This document shows, in pieces, positions 21,393 through 30,504 of a DNA stretch of 32,174 nt (positions within the stretch are counted from its first letter, which is position 1; every line of letters starts with the position of its first letter). This DNA is from Acidobacteriaceae bacterium. GTDB lineage: Bacteria; Acidobacteriota; Terriglobia; Terriglobales; Acidobacteriaceae. The notes beneath the pieces are model-generated. The model was not told the DNA's origin. It made no database searches and saw only the letters and a program-made list of their open reading frames with translations. The stretch lies in NCBI GenBank assembly GCA_003132405.1, contig PKXQ01000142.1, positions 1 to 32,174 on the forward strand, written 5' to 3'. Position numbers and translations under genes: made by a program.

Positions 21393-24300
21393 CTAGAAGA
21401 CGACCTTAACCACATACTGGCATGCTCGCGGTTGGACCGCCAAATAAGTGATCTGCCCCAAGTCAGGATCGCCAGCGTAAGTGTCAGGCGTACCGAAAAC
21501 CGGATGGTTGAAAGCATTTTGGGCCTCGAGGCGCAGCTCCAAATGCACTCCCTCATACACGTTCGACAACAGGAACTGCTTGCTGATCGATAAGTCGCTG
21601 GTGAACGAGCTTGGCGTGCGGATGGATGAAGTGGTTCGCCCGGCCGAGCCCAGAGTAAACGGCGCCGGAACCTGGATCACTTGAGGATTGGCGAAATAGT
21701 TGTTCACCCAGTTCCTGTCGCTCCCATGTTCCCGTTCGGGCTTGCTCACGAGGTCGGCCGTCTGCGGGCCGTAAGTGGGGATTGGCGTGCCGCCGTTGAA
21801 AGTGAAGAAGCTTAGCGGGCGTCCGGAGTGGAATTCCCAAATGCCGTTCGTCTTCCATCCGCCGATTATGGCGTCGAGCACAGTCGGCATATTGCCCAGC
21901 AGCGACTTGCCGCGCCCGATCGGCAGATCGTAACTATACGAAAATTTCAGCATGTGAGGCACGTCAAAGGTGGAGAGGCCCCGTTCCAGCCACGGCTGGT
22001 TCGGATCCTGCAGAGCATAGCCAGAATTAGGACCATAATTGCCCAGCCAAGCCACGTTGGTGTCATACATAGAGGAATCGTCGATCGATTTCGACCAGGT
22101 ATAACTCACCAAAAGCTCAAAGCCGTTGCTGTAGTGCTTTTCCGCGGTGAGCTGCAGAGCGTGATAGATGGAGCTGGCAGTGGGCGGGACATCCGTCGTC
22201 ACGCCAGTGTATTGAGGAAACGGAAGTTCCAGTTGAAAGCCTTGAACCTGTGCGCTGGACAGTGGGCTGTTCGGGTCGCTGATTGGTCCCCCGTTGAGAG
22301 AGGAGAAGGGATTGTTGACGTAGGTTTCCAGCGACGCGATCTGGCTTGGGCTGTAACTGTCAGCCTGTTTTCCGAGAACATCGTAGTTATTATCACCGCT
22401 GAAATAAAGGTGGGTTCCCTTCTTGCCAATATAGTGAGCAGCGATCAGCACGCTCCAGGGTAGCTGGCGCTCGATGCCGAGCGTCCAGGTCTCCTCGTAT
22501 GGTGTTTGCGCCGCCGCGCCGGTGCGGAGCGGACCAATTGCACCGAAGCCGACATCGTTCAGAAGACCAAGCGAACTTCCGGCCGGCTGGATCAGGCCAT
22601 TGGGATAGGGATTGCTCAGATGCACCCAGGGAGTGTTTCCCTGATTTAGATAAGTGTTAATCAGGACCGTGCTCTGGTTGAAACCCTGGGAACCGTAGCT
22701 CAACAGACCATTGGCGCCGGAGCGTGTTTGGCCGAAGAAGATACCGTAACCCCCGCGTAGCACCATTTTGTCAGCGAACTGGTAGGCGAAGCCGATCCGC
22801 GGCTGGATGTCTTTCCAGTCGGTGAGCCAGTTGTTGCGTACGCTCGAACTGTTAAACTCCTCGCCGCCGAGCAGCGGGCGGGTGACGGGATTTCCGGTGA
22901 TCGGATCGGGGTACGAAATGGTTCCGCCGTTGATCGGATTTACCACCGTCGGATCGAACCAATTCATGCGGTTGTGGCGCTCGGTCCTGGGAAGCGACAC
23001 GTCGTAACGCAGTCCCAGATTGAGCGTAAGCCTGCTGGTTGTTTTCCAATTGTCCTGAACAAACCCAGCGTACTGGTGATTCTCGGTTGCAGGACGAAAC
23101 TGAATTTCGTAGGCGCTATTTCCGCCTCCCTCCATCTGCCCCATCATGAAACTGGCCATTCCATCGCCGCCACAATCGGTCAGGTCGCCGGAGAACGGAC
23201 ATAGAGAACTGCCAGTATTGTCAAAACTAAAAACACCCAAAGGGGCGTTCGTCTGGATGTAATTCTGCTGGTGCACACGGCCCTCGAATCCGAACTTCCA
23301 TTCATGCTGACCGTGGACTTTGCTTAACAGCACGGAAAGTTGCCCGGTAGCCTGGCCCTGCCGGTAATTGCCGTAGGGGTCGTTTCCTGCGCTGGTATAG
23401 CCGGCCGAATAATAGCCACCACCGATGAACATGGCGGGAACGCCGTTGAATCCGTTCGACTCCAGGTACGATGGAAAGCCCAGCGTACTAAGAGGATTCG
23501 AGTTCTGGCTCGAGTTGTAGGCGTCAATTGTCGTTGTTCCGCGGGTAAAACCCAGGGTCGTGGTGAGCAGCAAAGCCGGAGTGAAGGTGTGGGTATCGTT
23601 GAGCGAAAACAGGTGCGCGTTGCCTTTGTTAATTCCGCTGCCACAGGGATCGATGAAGGAACTGAAGCATCTGTAGGGAGTTTGGTGATTCCAGTCTTGT
23701 GAATACTTCGCGCTCAGCAGATTCCTCTGGCTGAAGCGATGATCAATTTTTACATCGAACTGCTCGTTACTGCTGGGAATTGCTCCCGTGGTGAACCAAT
23801 TTTGATAGATCGATCCGTTCGGCAGGTTCGCCGTAGGAAACAAGTTCATCATCTTCTGTGCAACCGGATCGATAAGATTTCCCGGCGCCTGGGGCAGTTG
23901 GTAGGGGGTGCCATTCAACGTCGGATTTCCGGGGCTGGTGTAGTTTGCAATGTTGTTGTACGGGATGGCAGTGGCACGCACCGGCCCGCCGTCGCCGGCG
24001 TTGTAGGTGCCGGAATAAGGGTCCCAGATCTGCCCCGCAGTTACGCTGCAGTTTCCGTTGCCGTCAAACGTTCCGCCGTTCGCCGCGCACACTTCGCCAA
24101 AATCACCGGTTCGTTCGGCCGCGCTCGGTACACCCGCGAAGTTCGTGCCCAGGGTGCTGGCGAGCGTGCCGTCCCAGTCGAAAAAGAAAAAGGTCTTGTT
24201 CTTGATGATGGGGCCGCCAATCGTGCCGCCAAAATCGTTCCGGTGGATGGGCGGAAGGGGGAAGCCCAGTTCGTTGTTGAACCAGTTGTTGGCGTCGGTG

Positions 24301-25124
24301 ATGTTGTTGCGGAGGAAGTCGTAAACCTCGCCATGAAAGCGGTTGGTTCCGGAACGCGTGATCATGTTGACGATCGTCGCGCCCGAGAAGCCGTATTCCG
24401 CGCTGAAGTTCGACTGCTGTACTTTGAACTCTTCGATGGCTTCCGGCGACTCGACGTAGGTTGCGTAGGTAATTCCGCCATTGGGTTCAAAGTTGGTGAC
24501 CGAGGAGCCATCCGTCAGAATGTCGGCGCTGGCGCCGCGACTGCCGTTGGAAACAAAATTCGTCCCATTCGTGTCCATGACGCTATTGGCGTCGCTCATG
24601 TCGGTAACGCCGGGCGTCAGATAGATCAAATCCTGCACCCAGCGGTTGAGCAAGGGCAAATCATTAATGGCCCTGCGGTCAATGACCTCGCCAGTCACAG
24701 CATCTTCAGTGTGAATGGTTTCAGTCTGGGCTTTGACGTCGACGCTTTGCGAGCCGCCGGCAATCTTCAACATCATGTCGGCAGTGGCGTTTTCAGTAAC
24801 GTTCAGCCGGATGTGAGTGCGGACACTTTTCTCAAAACCCTTCACCTCGACTGTCACGGAATACAGCCCGGGCGGAATGGCAACAAAAAGATAGCGCCCT
24901 TCCTTGTCCGACTTGGTCGTGAACTTGTAGCCCTTTTGCTCGTCGGTCAGAACCACGGAGGCGTTCTGCACCATCGCTCCGCTGCTGTCGGTGAGAATGC
25001 CGCTGACGGTACCGTAGTAGGATTGGCCGAAAATTGCGGCGGGCAAAAGGATGACCAGAGCGATGATTACATTCCGAAATATACGTTGATAGATTTGCTG
25101 CGGTATCAAAACGGACGAACCCAT
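21393..25124 (-). CDS. TonB-dependent outer-membrane receptor with carboxypeptidase-regulatory-like domain
   Basis: The 1,243-residue protein has a signal peptide (residues 1-34). A carboxypeptidase-regulatory-like beta domain follows at about 38-122 (GTVSGILTDSSGAMV...GRYLFVAIPPGLYSVTV). A plug domain (LPLLNRWVQDLIYLTPGV to IVNMITRSGTNRFHGEVYDF) and a large beta-barrel rich in Asn, Gly and aromatic residues complete it. The chain ends in VVKVVF; the closing phenylalanine is the outer-membrane insertion signal. This is the Oar/SusC-like receptor class expanded in Acidobacteria, which usually lacks a SusD lipoprotein, and none is seen here. It probably imports oligosaccharides made by the surrounding enzymes, with energy from TonB-ExbBD. 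GGAGG lies 6 bases before the ATG. It opens the minus-strand arm and shares a divergent promoter region with 25318. Confidence 0.93.
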   Translation of the reverse strand: MGSSVLIPQQIYQRIFRNVIIALVILLPAAIFGQSYYGTVSGILTDSSGAMVQNASVVLTDEQKGYKFTTKSDKEGRYLFVAIPPGLYSVTVEVKGFEKSVRTHIRLNVTENATADMMLKIAGGSQSVDVKAQTETIHTEDAVTGEVIDRRAINDLPLLNRWVQDLIYLTPGVTDMSDANSVMDTNGTNFVSNGSRGASADILTDGSSVTNFEPNGGITYATYVESPEAIEEFKVQQSNFSAEYGFSGATIVNMITRSGTNRFHGEVYDFLRNNITDANNWFNNELGFPLPPIHRNDFGGTIGGPIIKNKTFFFFDWDGTLASTLGTNFAGVPSAAERTGDFGEVCAANGGTFDGNGNCSVTAGQIWDPYSGTYNAGDGGPVRATAIPYNNIANYTSPGNPTLNGTPYQLPQAPGNLIDPVAQKMMNLFPTANLPNGSIYQNWFTTGAIPSSNEQFDVKIDHRFSQRNLLSAKYSQDWNHQTPYRCFSSFIDPCGSGINKGNAHLFSLNDTHTFTPALLLTTTLGFTRGTTTIDAYNSSQNSNPLSTLGFPSYLESNGFNGVPAMFIGGGYYSAGYTSAGNDPYGNYRQGQATGQLSVLLSKVHGQHEWKFGFEGRVHQQNYIQTNAPLGVFSFDNTGSSLCPFSGDLTDCGGDGMASFMMGQMEGGGNSAYEIQFRPATENHQYAGFVQDNWKTTSRLTLNLGLRYDVSLPRTERHNRMNWFDPTVVNPINGGTISYPDPITGNPVTRPLLGGEEFNSSSVRNNWLTDWKDIQPRIGFAYQFADKMVLRGGYGIFFGQTRSGANGLLSYGSQGFNQSTVLINTYLNQGNTPWVHLSNPYPNGLIQPAGSSLGLLNDVGFGAIGPLRTGAAAQTPYEETWTLGIERQLPWSVLIAAHYIGKKGTHLYFSGDNNYDVLGKQADSYSPSQIASLETYVNNPFSSLNGGPISDPNSPLSSAQVQGFQLELPFPQYTGVTTDVPPTASSIYHALQLTAEKHYSNGFELLVSYTWSKSIDDSSMYDTNVAWLGNYGPNSGYALQDPNQPWLERGLSTFDVPHMLKFSYSYDLPIGRGKSLLGNMPTVLDAIIGGWKTNGIWEFHSGRPLSFFTFNGGTPIPTYGPQTADLVSKPEREHGSDRNWVNNYFANPQVIQVPAPFTLGSAGRTTSSIRTPSSFTSDLSISKQFLLSNVYEGVHLELRLEAQNAFNHPVFGTPDTYAGDPDLGQITYLAVQPRACQYVVKVVF

Positions 25125-25317
25125 ACTGGCCTCCGTGAGCCCAACTTCTGGTGATCCTCAACAACATTTTGCGGTTCCGACACTTTCGCCGGACTCTTCC
25201 CGTGATAGCATCTTCCCGCACATTAAAACGATTGATTATGAGAAGGTGTGCGGCAAAATGCAAGAACGATTCGTGCCAACGCAAAGAAAAAAGTCGAAAC
25301 ATTGACTGGAGGTAACA
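25125..25317. promoter_or_regulatory. Divergent promoter region of the polysaccharide locus
   Basis: These 193 bases separate the receptor gene (minus) from the discoidin-glycosidase gene (plus), so promoters for both arms must lie here. An AT-rich core (ATTAAAACGATTGATTATGAG, just under position 25245, read in two halves) and a short palindrome ACGATTCGT are visible. CATTTTGC (25167) and GCAAAATG (25253) form a distant inverted pair. None of these is a firm match to a known operator. No regulator gene lies in the locus itself. Confidence 0.45.
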
Positions 25318-27540
25318 TTGAACAAAATCATCGCGATCCTCGAACGGTTTTTATTATTGCCCTCATTATTGTTGTCACCGTTATTATTTCTTGGCATTCT
25401 CTGCGAGGCGCAAACCATCCACGTCGATATCGCGCCCGAGAACTCCACCAATCACTTTCGCCCCAATGAAACTCTTGGCGCCGGAGTCGATCGCATTCCC
25501 GCTGAAGCGATTGATCACGATCTAGTGCAGCCGAATCTGGCGCGGGCTCAAGCTGCGGGCTGGCAAACCGTTACCTACCGTAACAATACGGAACTCACCA
25601 TCGAGGCCTGGCACTGGAATTCTCAGGGAAAATGGAGTGAAGCTGGCGAAAACGGATACTTCACGGGATCGACTACACCGGGCGATCCCATCCGTTATTC
25701 CTATGGATATTCCTTGCCGCATCGGGGATTTACGCGAAATGACGGCACTCCCGACGCGGGCTACTCGCGTATGACGGATGGAGATGAGAGCAGCTACTGG
25801 AAAAGTAATCCTTATCTAACGCAGCGTTTCACCGGGGAAAGCGATGCGCTGCATCCGCAATGGGTGATCCTTGACCTGGCGCAAACCCAGCCTGTCGACA
25901 GCATCCGCATTGCATGGGCCGAACCCTACGCCACGCAATTTGTGGTGCAACACTGGGTCGGAGTCGAAGATCCGATGCACGATCCCGTTCATGGCGTGTG
26001 GCAATCGTTTCCGCTGGGCACGGTTGATCACGGGTCGGGCGGGGCCGGCGTGCTGCGCCTGAGTGCCAGCCCCATGCCAGTGCGGTTCGTACGCATTCTG
26101 ATGACGGCATCTTCCAATAGCTGTGGCGCGCAGGCATCGTCCGATCCGCGTGCGTGCGTCGGTTATGGGATTCGCGAGATCTATCTTGGAACAGCGACCG
26201 GGGATGGCCTTTTCCACGACCTCATCAGGCATGTGCCCGACCAGGAACAAACTACGACCTATTGCTCTTCCGTCGATCCCTGGCATGGGGCTTCCGACAT
26301 CGGCACAACCAAGCAAGCACAGGTAGGGTTTGACGTCTTTTTCACAAGCGGCGTCACGCGGGGTCTTCCGGCGATGATCCCGGTTGCTTTGCTCTACGAC
26401 ACACCTGACAACGCCGTTGCTGAAATTGCCTATCTGAAGAATCGTAATTATCCAGTCTCCTACGTGGAAATGGGAGAAGAAGCAGACGGGCAATATTTCG
26501 GTCCCGAGGATTACGGCGCGCTCTATGTTCAATGGGCCACCGCGCTTCACCGACTCGATCCCACTCTTAAGCTTGGTGGGCCATCATTTCAGGGAGTCAA
26601 TCAAGATATCCTGACCTGGCCCGATGCGCAGGGGAACGCGTCATGGACCAATCGTTTCATCGAGTACCTGAAACGGCACGACCACTTGAAGGATCTGGCA
26701 TTTTTCTCTTTTGAGCACTATCCCTACGATCCTTGCAGAATTCCGTGGGGTAGCCTTTACGATGAGCCTCAGCTCGTGACTCGCATCATGCAGGTCTGGC
26801 GTGACGATGGAGTGCCAAAAGAGACACCGCTCTTCATAACCGAGGGGAATCTTTCGTCGAGCGCCAGCGAAACGTACATGGATATCTTCTCTGGTCTCTG
26901 GCTCGCCGATTACATCGGATCATTTCTCACCGCCGGGGGGAACGGCATCTACTTCTTCCACTATCTGCCTCTACCGATGGAGCATGGATGCAACGACTCT
27001 CCGGGAACATTCGGCACGCTCACGGTCGACCGCCAGTACAACATTCAGCAGCCGCTTGCGCAGTTCTTTGTGGCGCAGCTGATTAATCTCGAATGGGTAG
27101 CTCCCGGTGGGCAAACGCACGACGTATTCCCCGCCAAAAGCGACATCTACGACGATGCCGGGCATGCGCTGGTTACGGCTTATGCGGTGAAACGTCCTGA
27201 GGGCCAATGGTCTGTGCTTCTGGTGAATCGCGACCAGAAGAATGCTTATCGCGTAAAGATCGCGTTCGACGCAGGCGCCGGCGAACATAGTTCATCGTTC
27301 GACGGACCGATCGAGCTCTCCACTTTCGGAAGGGATCAGTACCAGTGGCATCCGGGGCACACGCGTCCTGCCGGACATGCCGAACATCCGATGGAGCCGA
27401 CGGTGGTGATGGAGACGGCGGGTACGGCAGATCCTGACGGGCCGATTCTGCATATCCAGCAGACCGCGGATGCAAACACGTCTTATGAACTGCCGGCAGC
27501 GTCGGTAGTTGTGATTCGGGGAAACATTGTTAAACGCTGA
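25318..27540 (+). CDS. Exported clan GH-A-like glycosidase interrupted by a discoidin domain
   Basis: The 740-residue protein has a signal peptide (residues 1-31). A barrel-like beginning (VDIAPENSTNHFRPNETLGAGVD) is followed at about 142-290 by a discoidin/CBM32-type domain (WVILDLAQTQPVDSIRIAWAEPYATQFVVQ). The barrel then resumes (VGFDVFFTSGVTRGLPAMIP). SYVEMGEEADG (E387) and LFITEG (E509) match the acid/base and nucleophile positions on strands 4 and 7 of clan GH-A enzymes, nearest to GH39-like proteins. A beta domain closes the chain. Start is TTG at 25318, four bases after GGAGGTAACA's GGAGG box region, the only good ribosome-binding site. It is the first gene of the plus-strand arm. Substrate and exact family are unknown. 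Confidence 0.75.
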   Translation: MNKIIAILERFLLLPSLLLSPLLFLGILCEAQTIHVDIAPENSTNHFRPNETLGAGVDRIPAEAIDHDLVQPNLARAQAAGWQTVTYRNNTELTIEAWHWNSQGKWSEAGENGYFTGSTTPGDPIRYSYGYSLPHRGFTRNDGTPDAGYSRMTDGDESSYWKSNPYLTQRFTGESDALHPQWVILDLAQTQPVDSIRIAWAEPYATQFVVQHWVGVEDPMHDPVHGVWQSFPLGTVDHGSGGAGVLRLSASPMPVRFVRILMTASSNSCGAQASSDPRACVGYGIREIYLGTATGDGLFHDLIRHVPDQEQTTTYCSSVDPWHGASDIGTTKQAQVGFDVFFTSGVTRGLPAMIPVALLYDTPDNAVAEIAYLKNRNYPVSYVEMGEEADGQYFGPEDYGALYVQWATALHRLDPTLKLGGPSFQGVNQDILTWPDAQGNASWTNRFIEYLKRHDHLKDLAFFSFEHYPYDPCRIPWGSLYDEPQLVTRIMQVWRDDGVPKETPLFITEGNLSSSASETYMDIFSGLWLADYIGSFLTAGGNGIYFFHYLPLPMEHGCNDSPGTFGTLTVDRQYNIQQPLAQFFVAQLINLEWVAPGGQTHDVFPAKSDIYDDAGHALVTAYAVKRPEGQWSVLLVNRDQKNAYRVKIAFDAGAGEHSSSFDGPIELSTFGRDQYQWHPGHTRPAGHAEHPMEPTVVMETAGTADPDGPILHIQQTADANTSYELPAASVVVIRGNIVKR

Positions 27541-27555
27541 TACAGTCTTGTGTGC

Positions 27556-29004
27556 ATGAAGAAGCTCACACGTCGCCATTTCGGCAAGAGTTTGGCGGGA
27601 ACCGTCGCGGGTGCTGTGGTCAGCGTTTCCTTCCCGCCAATGGCATTCGCAAAATCAGCCGAGCCCGAGTTGCTGCGATTCCCGCCGAACTTTGTCTGGG
27701 GCTGCGCGTCCGCTGCTTATCAGATTGAGGGAGCGGTGAACGAGGACGGACGGAAGCCCTCCATTTGGGATACTTTTTCGCATACTCCGGGCAAAAGTTT
27801 TCAGGGGCAAACAGGCGACATCGCCGATGATTCCTATCATCTCTACAAAGAAGATGTGAAATTGCTGAAGAACCTGGGAGCGGGCGCTTACCGCTTCTCG
27901 ATTTCGTGGTCGCGAATCTTCCCTGACGGGACGGGGCAGCCGAACGAGAAGGGACTCGCGTATTACGAGCGCGTGGTTGATGAACTCCTCAAGAACAATA
28001 TAGCGCCCTACATCACACTCTTTCATTGGGATTTGCCTCAGGCGTTGCCCGGCGGCTGGCAGTCACGCGATACCGCAAAAGCGTTCGCCGATTATGCCGC
28101 CTATGTTTCCGGCAAGCTTTCGGATCGCGTCGGCCACTTTTTCACGATCAATGAGTTCGGGAGTTTCACCGATGCCGGCTACCAGACGGGAGAGTTCGCG
28201 CCGGGCCTGAAGCTACCCGATGCGCAGGTAAATCAGGTGCGCCACCATGCCGTATTGGCGCATGGCATGGCGGTACAAGCGATTCGGGCCAACGCCAGGA
28301 CCGGAACACAGATCGGTCTTGCGGAAAATGCCGCGGCCTATGTGCCGGTGATCGAGAGTCGCGAGCACATCGAGGCGGCGCGGCGCGCGACGCGCGAGGA
28401 AAATGCTTCCTTTCTTACGGCGATCATGGAGAGCAAGTATACCGACAGCTATCTCCAGCACGAGGGCGCAAATGCTCCCAAAGTGGAGGCCGGCGACATG
28501 AAGATCGTTGGCAGTCCAATTGATTTTGTAGGTCTTAATGTGTACTCGCCGTTGTATGTTCGGGCGGACGCGGCTCCGGCTGGCTACAAAGTCGAACCAC
28601 AGCAGTCTTCTTATCCGCACATGGCGTCGCCGTGGCTGACCATCGGGCCCGAGGTGATCTATTGGGCGGTTCGCAACGCCAGCGAAATTTGGGAACCACG
28701 GGCTCTTTTGATCACGGAAAACGGCTGCTCGGCAGACGATATGATAACCGCTGACGGACGCGTCGAAGACACCGATCGCGTGATGTACCTGCGCAATTAC
28801 CTGACCCACCTGCATCGCGCCGCATCGGAGGGCTACCCAGTCAAGGGTTATTTCCTCTGGAGTCTCCTCGATAATTACGAGTGGACCGACGGTTATAGCA
28901 GGCGATTCGGTATTCACTACGTCGACTTCAAGACGCAGGCGCGCACACCGAAGCTGAGTGCGGAATGGTACCGCGAAGTAATCTCGCGTAATGCAGTCGG
29001 GTAA
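27556..29004 (+). CDS. Tat-exported GH1 beta-glucosidase
   Basis: The 482-residue protein begins with a twin-arginine signal (TRRHFGKSLAG, then a hydrophobic stretch ending near FAKSA), so it is exported already folded. The GH1 layout is complete: FVWGCASAAYQIEGA at the start, FHWDLPQAL, INEFGSF with acid/base E200, GLNVYSPLY, ITENG with nucleophile E388, and WSLLDNYEWTDGY near the end. The usual 'NEP' is NEF here, a small departure. Expected activity is removal of terminal beta-linked glucose or related sugars from oligosaccharides. The ATG at 27556 lies 15 bases after the preceding stop; a GTG at 27550 is possible and no clear ribosome-binding site is seen, which suggests coupling to the upstream gene. 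Confidence 0.92.
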   Translation: MKKLTRRHFGKSLAGTVAGAVVSVSFPPMAFAKSAEPELLRFPPNFVWGCASAAYQIEGAVNEDGRKPSIWDTFSHTPGKSFQGQTGDIADDSYHLYKEDVKLLKNLGAGAYRFSISWSRIFPDGTGQPNEKGLAYYERVVDELLKNNIAPYITLFHWDLPQALPGGWQSRDTAKAFADYAAYVSGKLSDRVGHFFTINEFGSFTDAGYQTGEFAPGLKLPDAQVNQVRHHAVLAHGMAVQAIRANARTGTQIGLAENAAAYVPVIESREHIEAARRATREENASFLTAIMESKYTDSYLQHEGANAPKVEAGDMKIVGSPIDFVGLNVYSPLYVRADAAPAGYKVEPQQSSYPHMASPWLTIGPEVIYWAVRNASEIWEPRALLITENGCSADDMITADGRVEDTDRVMYLRNYLTHLHRAASEGYPVKGYFLWSLLDNYEWTDGYSRRFGIHYVDFKTQARTPKLSAEWYREVISRNAVG

Positions 29005-29132
29005 GCCCGCGCATCGGTGAGTAAGCTGACTTTGACTCTGTCCTGAGAACTGGCCGCAGATCGAGCCTTGACTGAGGAATTCGAAGCTGATCACCTCTTA
29101 AGATCGGAAGTCGAAATTATCCGAGCGGAGAT

Positions 29133-30278
29133 ATGGGAAAAGATTATCGAAGGCGCGCCATGCGGTGTGCCGCAATGTTTTCTTGTGCGCTGTATTTGTG
29201 CTTCTCCGCCGCGGCTGCGTCGAAACCGTGGCCGCCTGCCCAAGCAAATGAGTGGTGTTCACAACAACCGTGGCTCGTGGGCAGTGATTTTATTACGAGT
29301 ACAGCCATTAACGAACTGGAAATGTGGCAGCCCGACACTTTTGATCTGCCTGCGATTGACCGCGAACTGGGCTGGGCCCAGTCGTTGGGTATGAATACGA
29401 TGCGGGTATTTCTGCATAATTTGTTGTGGACGCAAGATCCTGAAGGTTTTCTGCACCGAATGGACGAATTTCTGGAAGTCGCCGACAAGCACCACATACG
29501 AATTCTGTTCGTGCTGTTGGATTCCGTATGGGATCCAAATCCGCACCTCGGGGAACAGCGGGCGCCGAAACCTCACGTGCATAACTCCGGCTGGGTGCAG
29601 GCGCCCGGGGCCGGACTTTTGAAAGACAAGTCTCGCTGGAATAAAGAATTGAAGCCTTACATCGTAGGAGTGCTTCGCCGTTTCGGCCAGGACAAACGGG
29701 TGCTGATGTGGGACCTGATGAATGAGCCGGACAATGATAATTCTGTTTATAAGGCTGAAGAGCTGCCGGATAAAAGCGCCCGGGCGCTGAAACTCTTGCG
29801 CAAGGAATGGAAATGGGCGCGCCAAGTAAATCCGTCGCAGCCGCTCACCAGCGGGGTGGGGGGAGGGGAGTGGTCGAGCGATTCTTCGCTGAGCAAGATG
29901 GAACGCTTCCAGCTGCGGAACTCAGATGTCATCACGTTTCACAGTTACGATCCGCCGGAGGAGACGAAGCGCCGGATCGACTCTTTGCGCCGTTACAATC
30001 GTCCGATCGTGTGCACGGAATATATGGCGCGGCCGCTCGGGAGCACCTTCGCTTCCATTTTGCCGCTGCTGAAGAAAGAACACGTCGGCGCCTATAACTG
30101 GGGCTTCGTGAACGGAAAGTCTCAAACTATTTATCCGTGGGATTCATGGGAGAAGTCGTACGAGGCAGAGCCCACGGTGTGGTTCCACGACATTTTTCGC
30201 CAGGACGGCACGCCGTACGATGCAAAGGAAGTTGAATTGATCCGCCAATTGACCGGGGCGGATGCAAGCGGCCGATAA
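29133..30278 (+). CDS. Exported GH5-like clan GH-A glycosidase
   Basis: The 381-residue protein has a signal peptide (residues 10-30). The TIM barrel shows the clan GH-A pattern: GMNTMRVFL (strand 2), IRILFVLLDSVWDP (strand 3), VLMWDLMNEPD with acid/base E198, VITFHSYDPP with H270, and PIVCTEYMARP with nucleophile E296. GAYNWGFVNGKSQTIYPW closes the barrel. These are GH5-type features, so a beta-glucanase, mannanase or related endo/exo activity is plausible. The start is ATG 29133 or ATG 29160; the latter has an AAGG box seven bases upstream and leaves a better signal peptide. It lies 128 bases after the GH1 gene on the same strand. Confidence 0.85.
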   Translation: MGKDYRRRAMRCAAMFSCALYLCFSAAAASKPWPPAQANEWCSQQPWLVGSDFITSTAINELEMWQPDTFDLPAIDRELGWAQSLGMNTMRVFLHNLLWTQDPEGFLHRMDEFLEVADKHHIRILFVLLDSVWDPNPHLGEQRAPKPHVHNSGWVQAPGAGLLKDKSRWNKELKPYIVGVLRRFGQDKRVLMWDLMNEPDNDNSVYKAEELPDKSARALKLLRKEWKWARQVNPSQPLTSGVGGGEWSSDSSLSKMERFQLRNSDVITFHSYDPPEETKRRIDSLRRYNRPIVCTEYMARPLGSTFASILPLLKKEHVGAYNWGFVNGKSQTIYPWDSWEKSYEAEPTVWFHDIFRQDGTPYDAKEVELIRQLTGADASGR

Positions 30279-30380
30279 GCATGCAGAATGGAGCTTCGAA
30301 GACGGTAACGAGCGGGATCGCGAGAATTATTGTGTTGCTGGCGTGGGCCGTCGTCAGCATCCGTCGTCAACCGCTTAGGT

Positions 30381-30438
30381 CACGAGGGTACACGAAGAAA
30401 GGCCTGGAAACCGAATCCCTCGTGGCACCTCGTGCCCT
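30381..30438. repeat. REP-like inverted repeat
   Basis: CACGAGGG (30381-30388) is perfectly inverted as CCCTCGTG (30417-30424), and CACCTCGTGCCC follows with a related arm. The element lies in the 226-base gap between two glycosidase genes. It resembles short palindromic intergenic repeats found scattered in large environmental genomes; only one instance is visible here. A TTTTTT run at 30452-30457 follows at some distance. Confidence 0.4.
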
Positions 30439-30504
30439 TGGTGGTGAAAGGTTTTTTCGGTGATGGGTGAAACTGCACAACTACCCAAACTTAGGATGGC
30501 GGGC

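Noticed and set aside
23739..25154. A 471-codon open frame on the plus strand
   Set aside because: It lies wholly antisense to the TonB-dependent receptor gene, whose domains are clear. Its sequence is Val/Arg/Gly-rich without family features.
25816..26550. A 244-codon minus-strand frame
   Set aside because: It is antisense to the discoidin-glycosidase gene and reads as an irregular Arg/Cys-rich shadow.
28213..29094. A 293-codon minus-strand frame
   Set aside because: It is antisense to the GH1 gene, which has all its catalytic motifs, and shows no recognisable domain.
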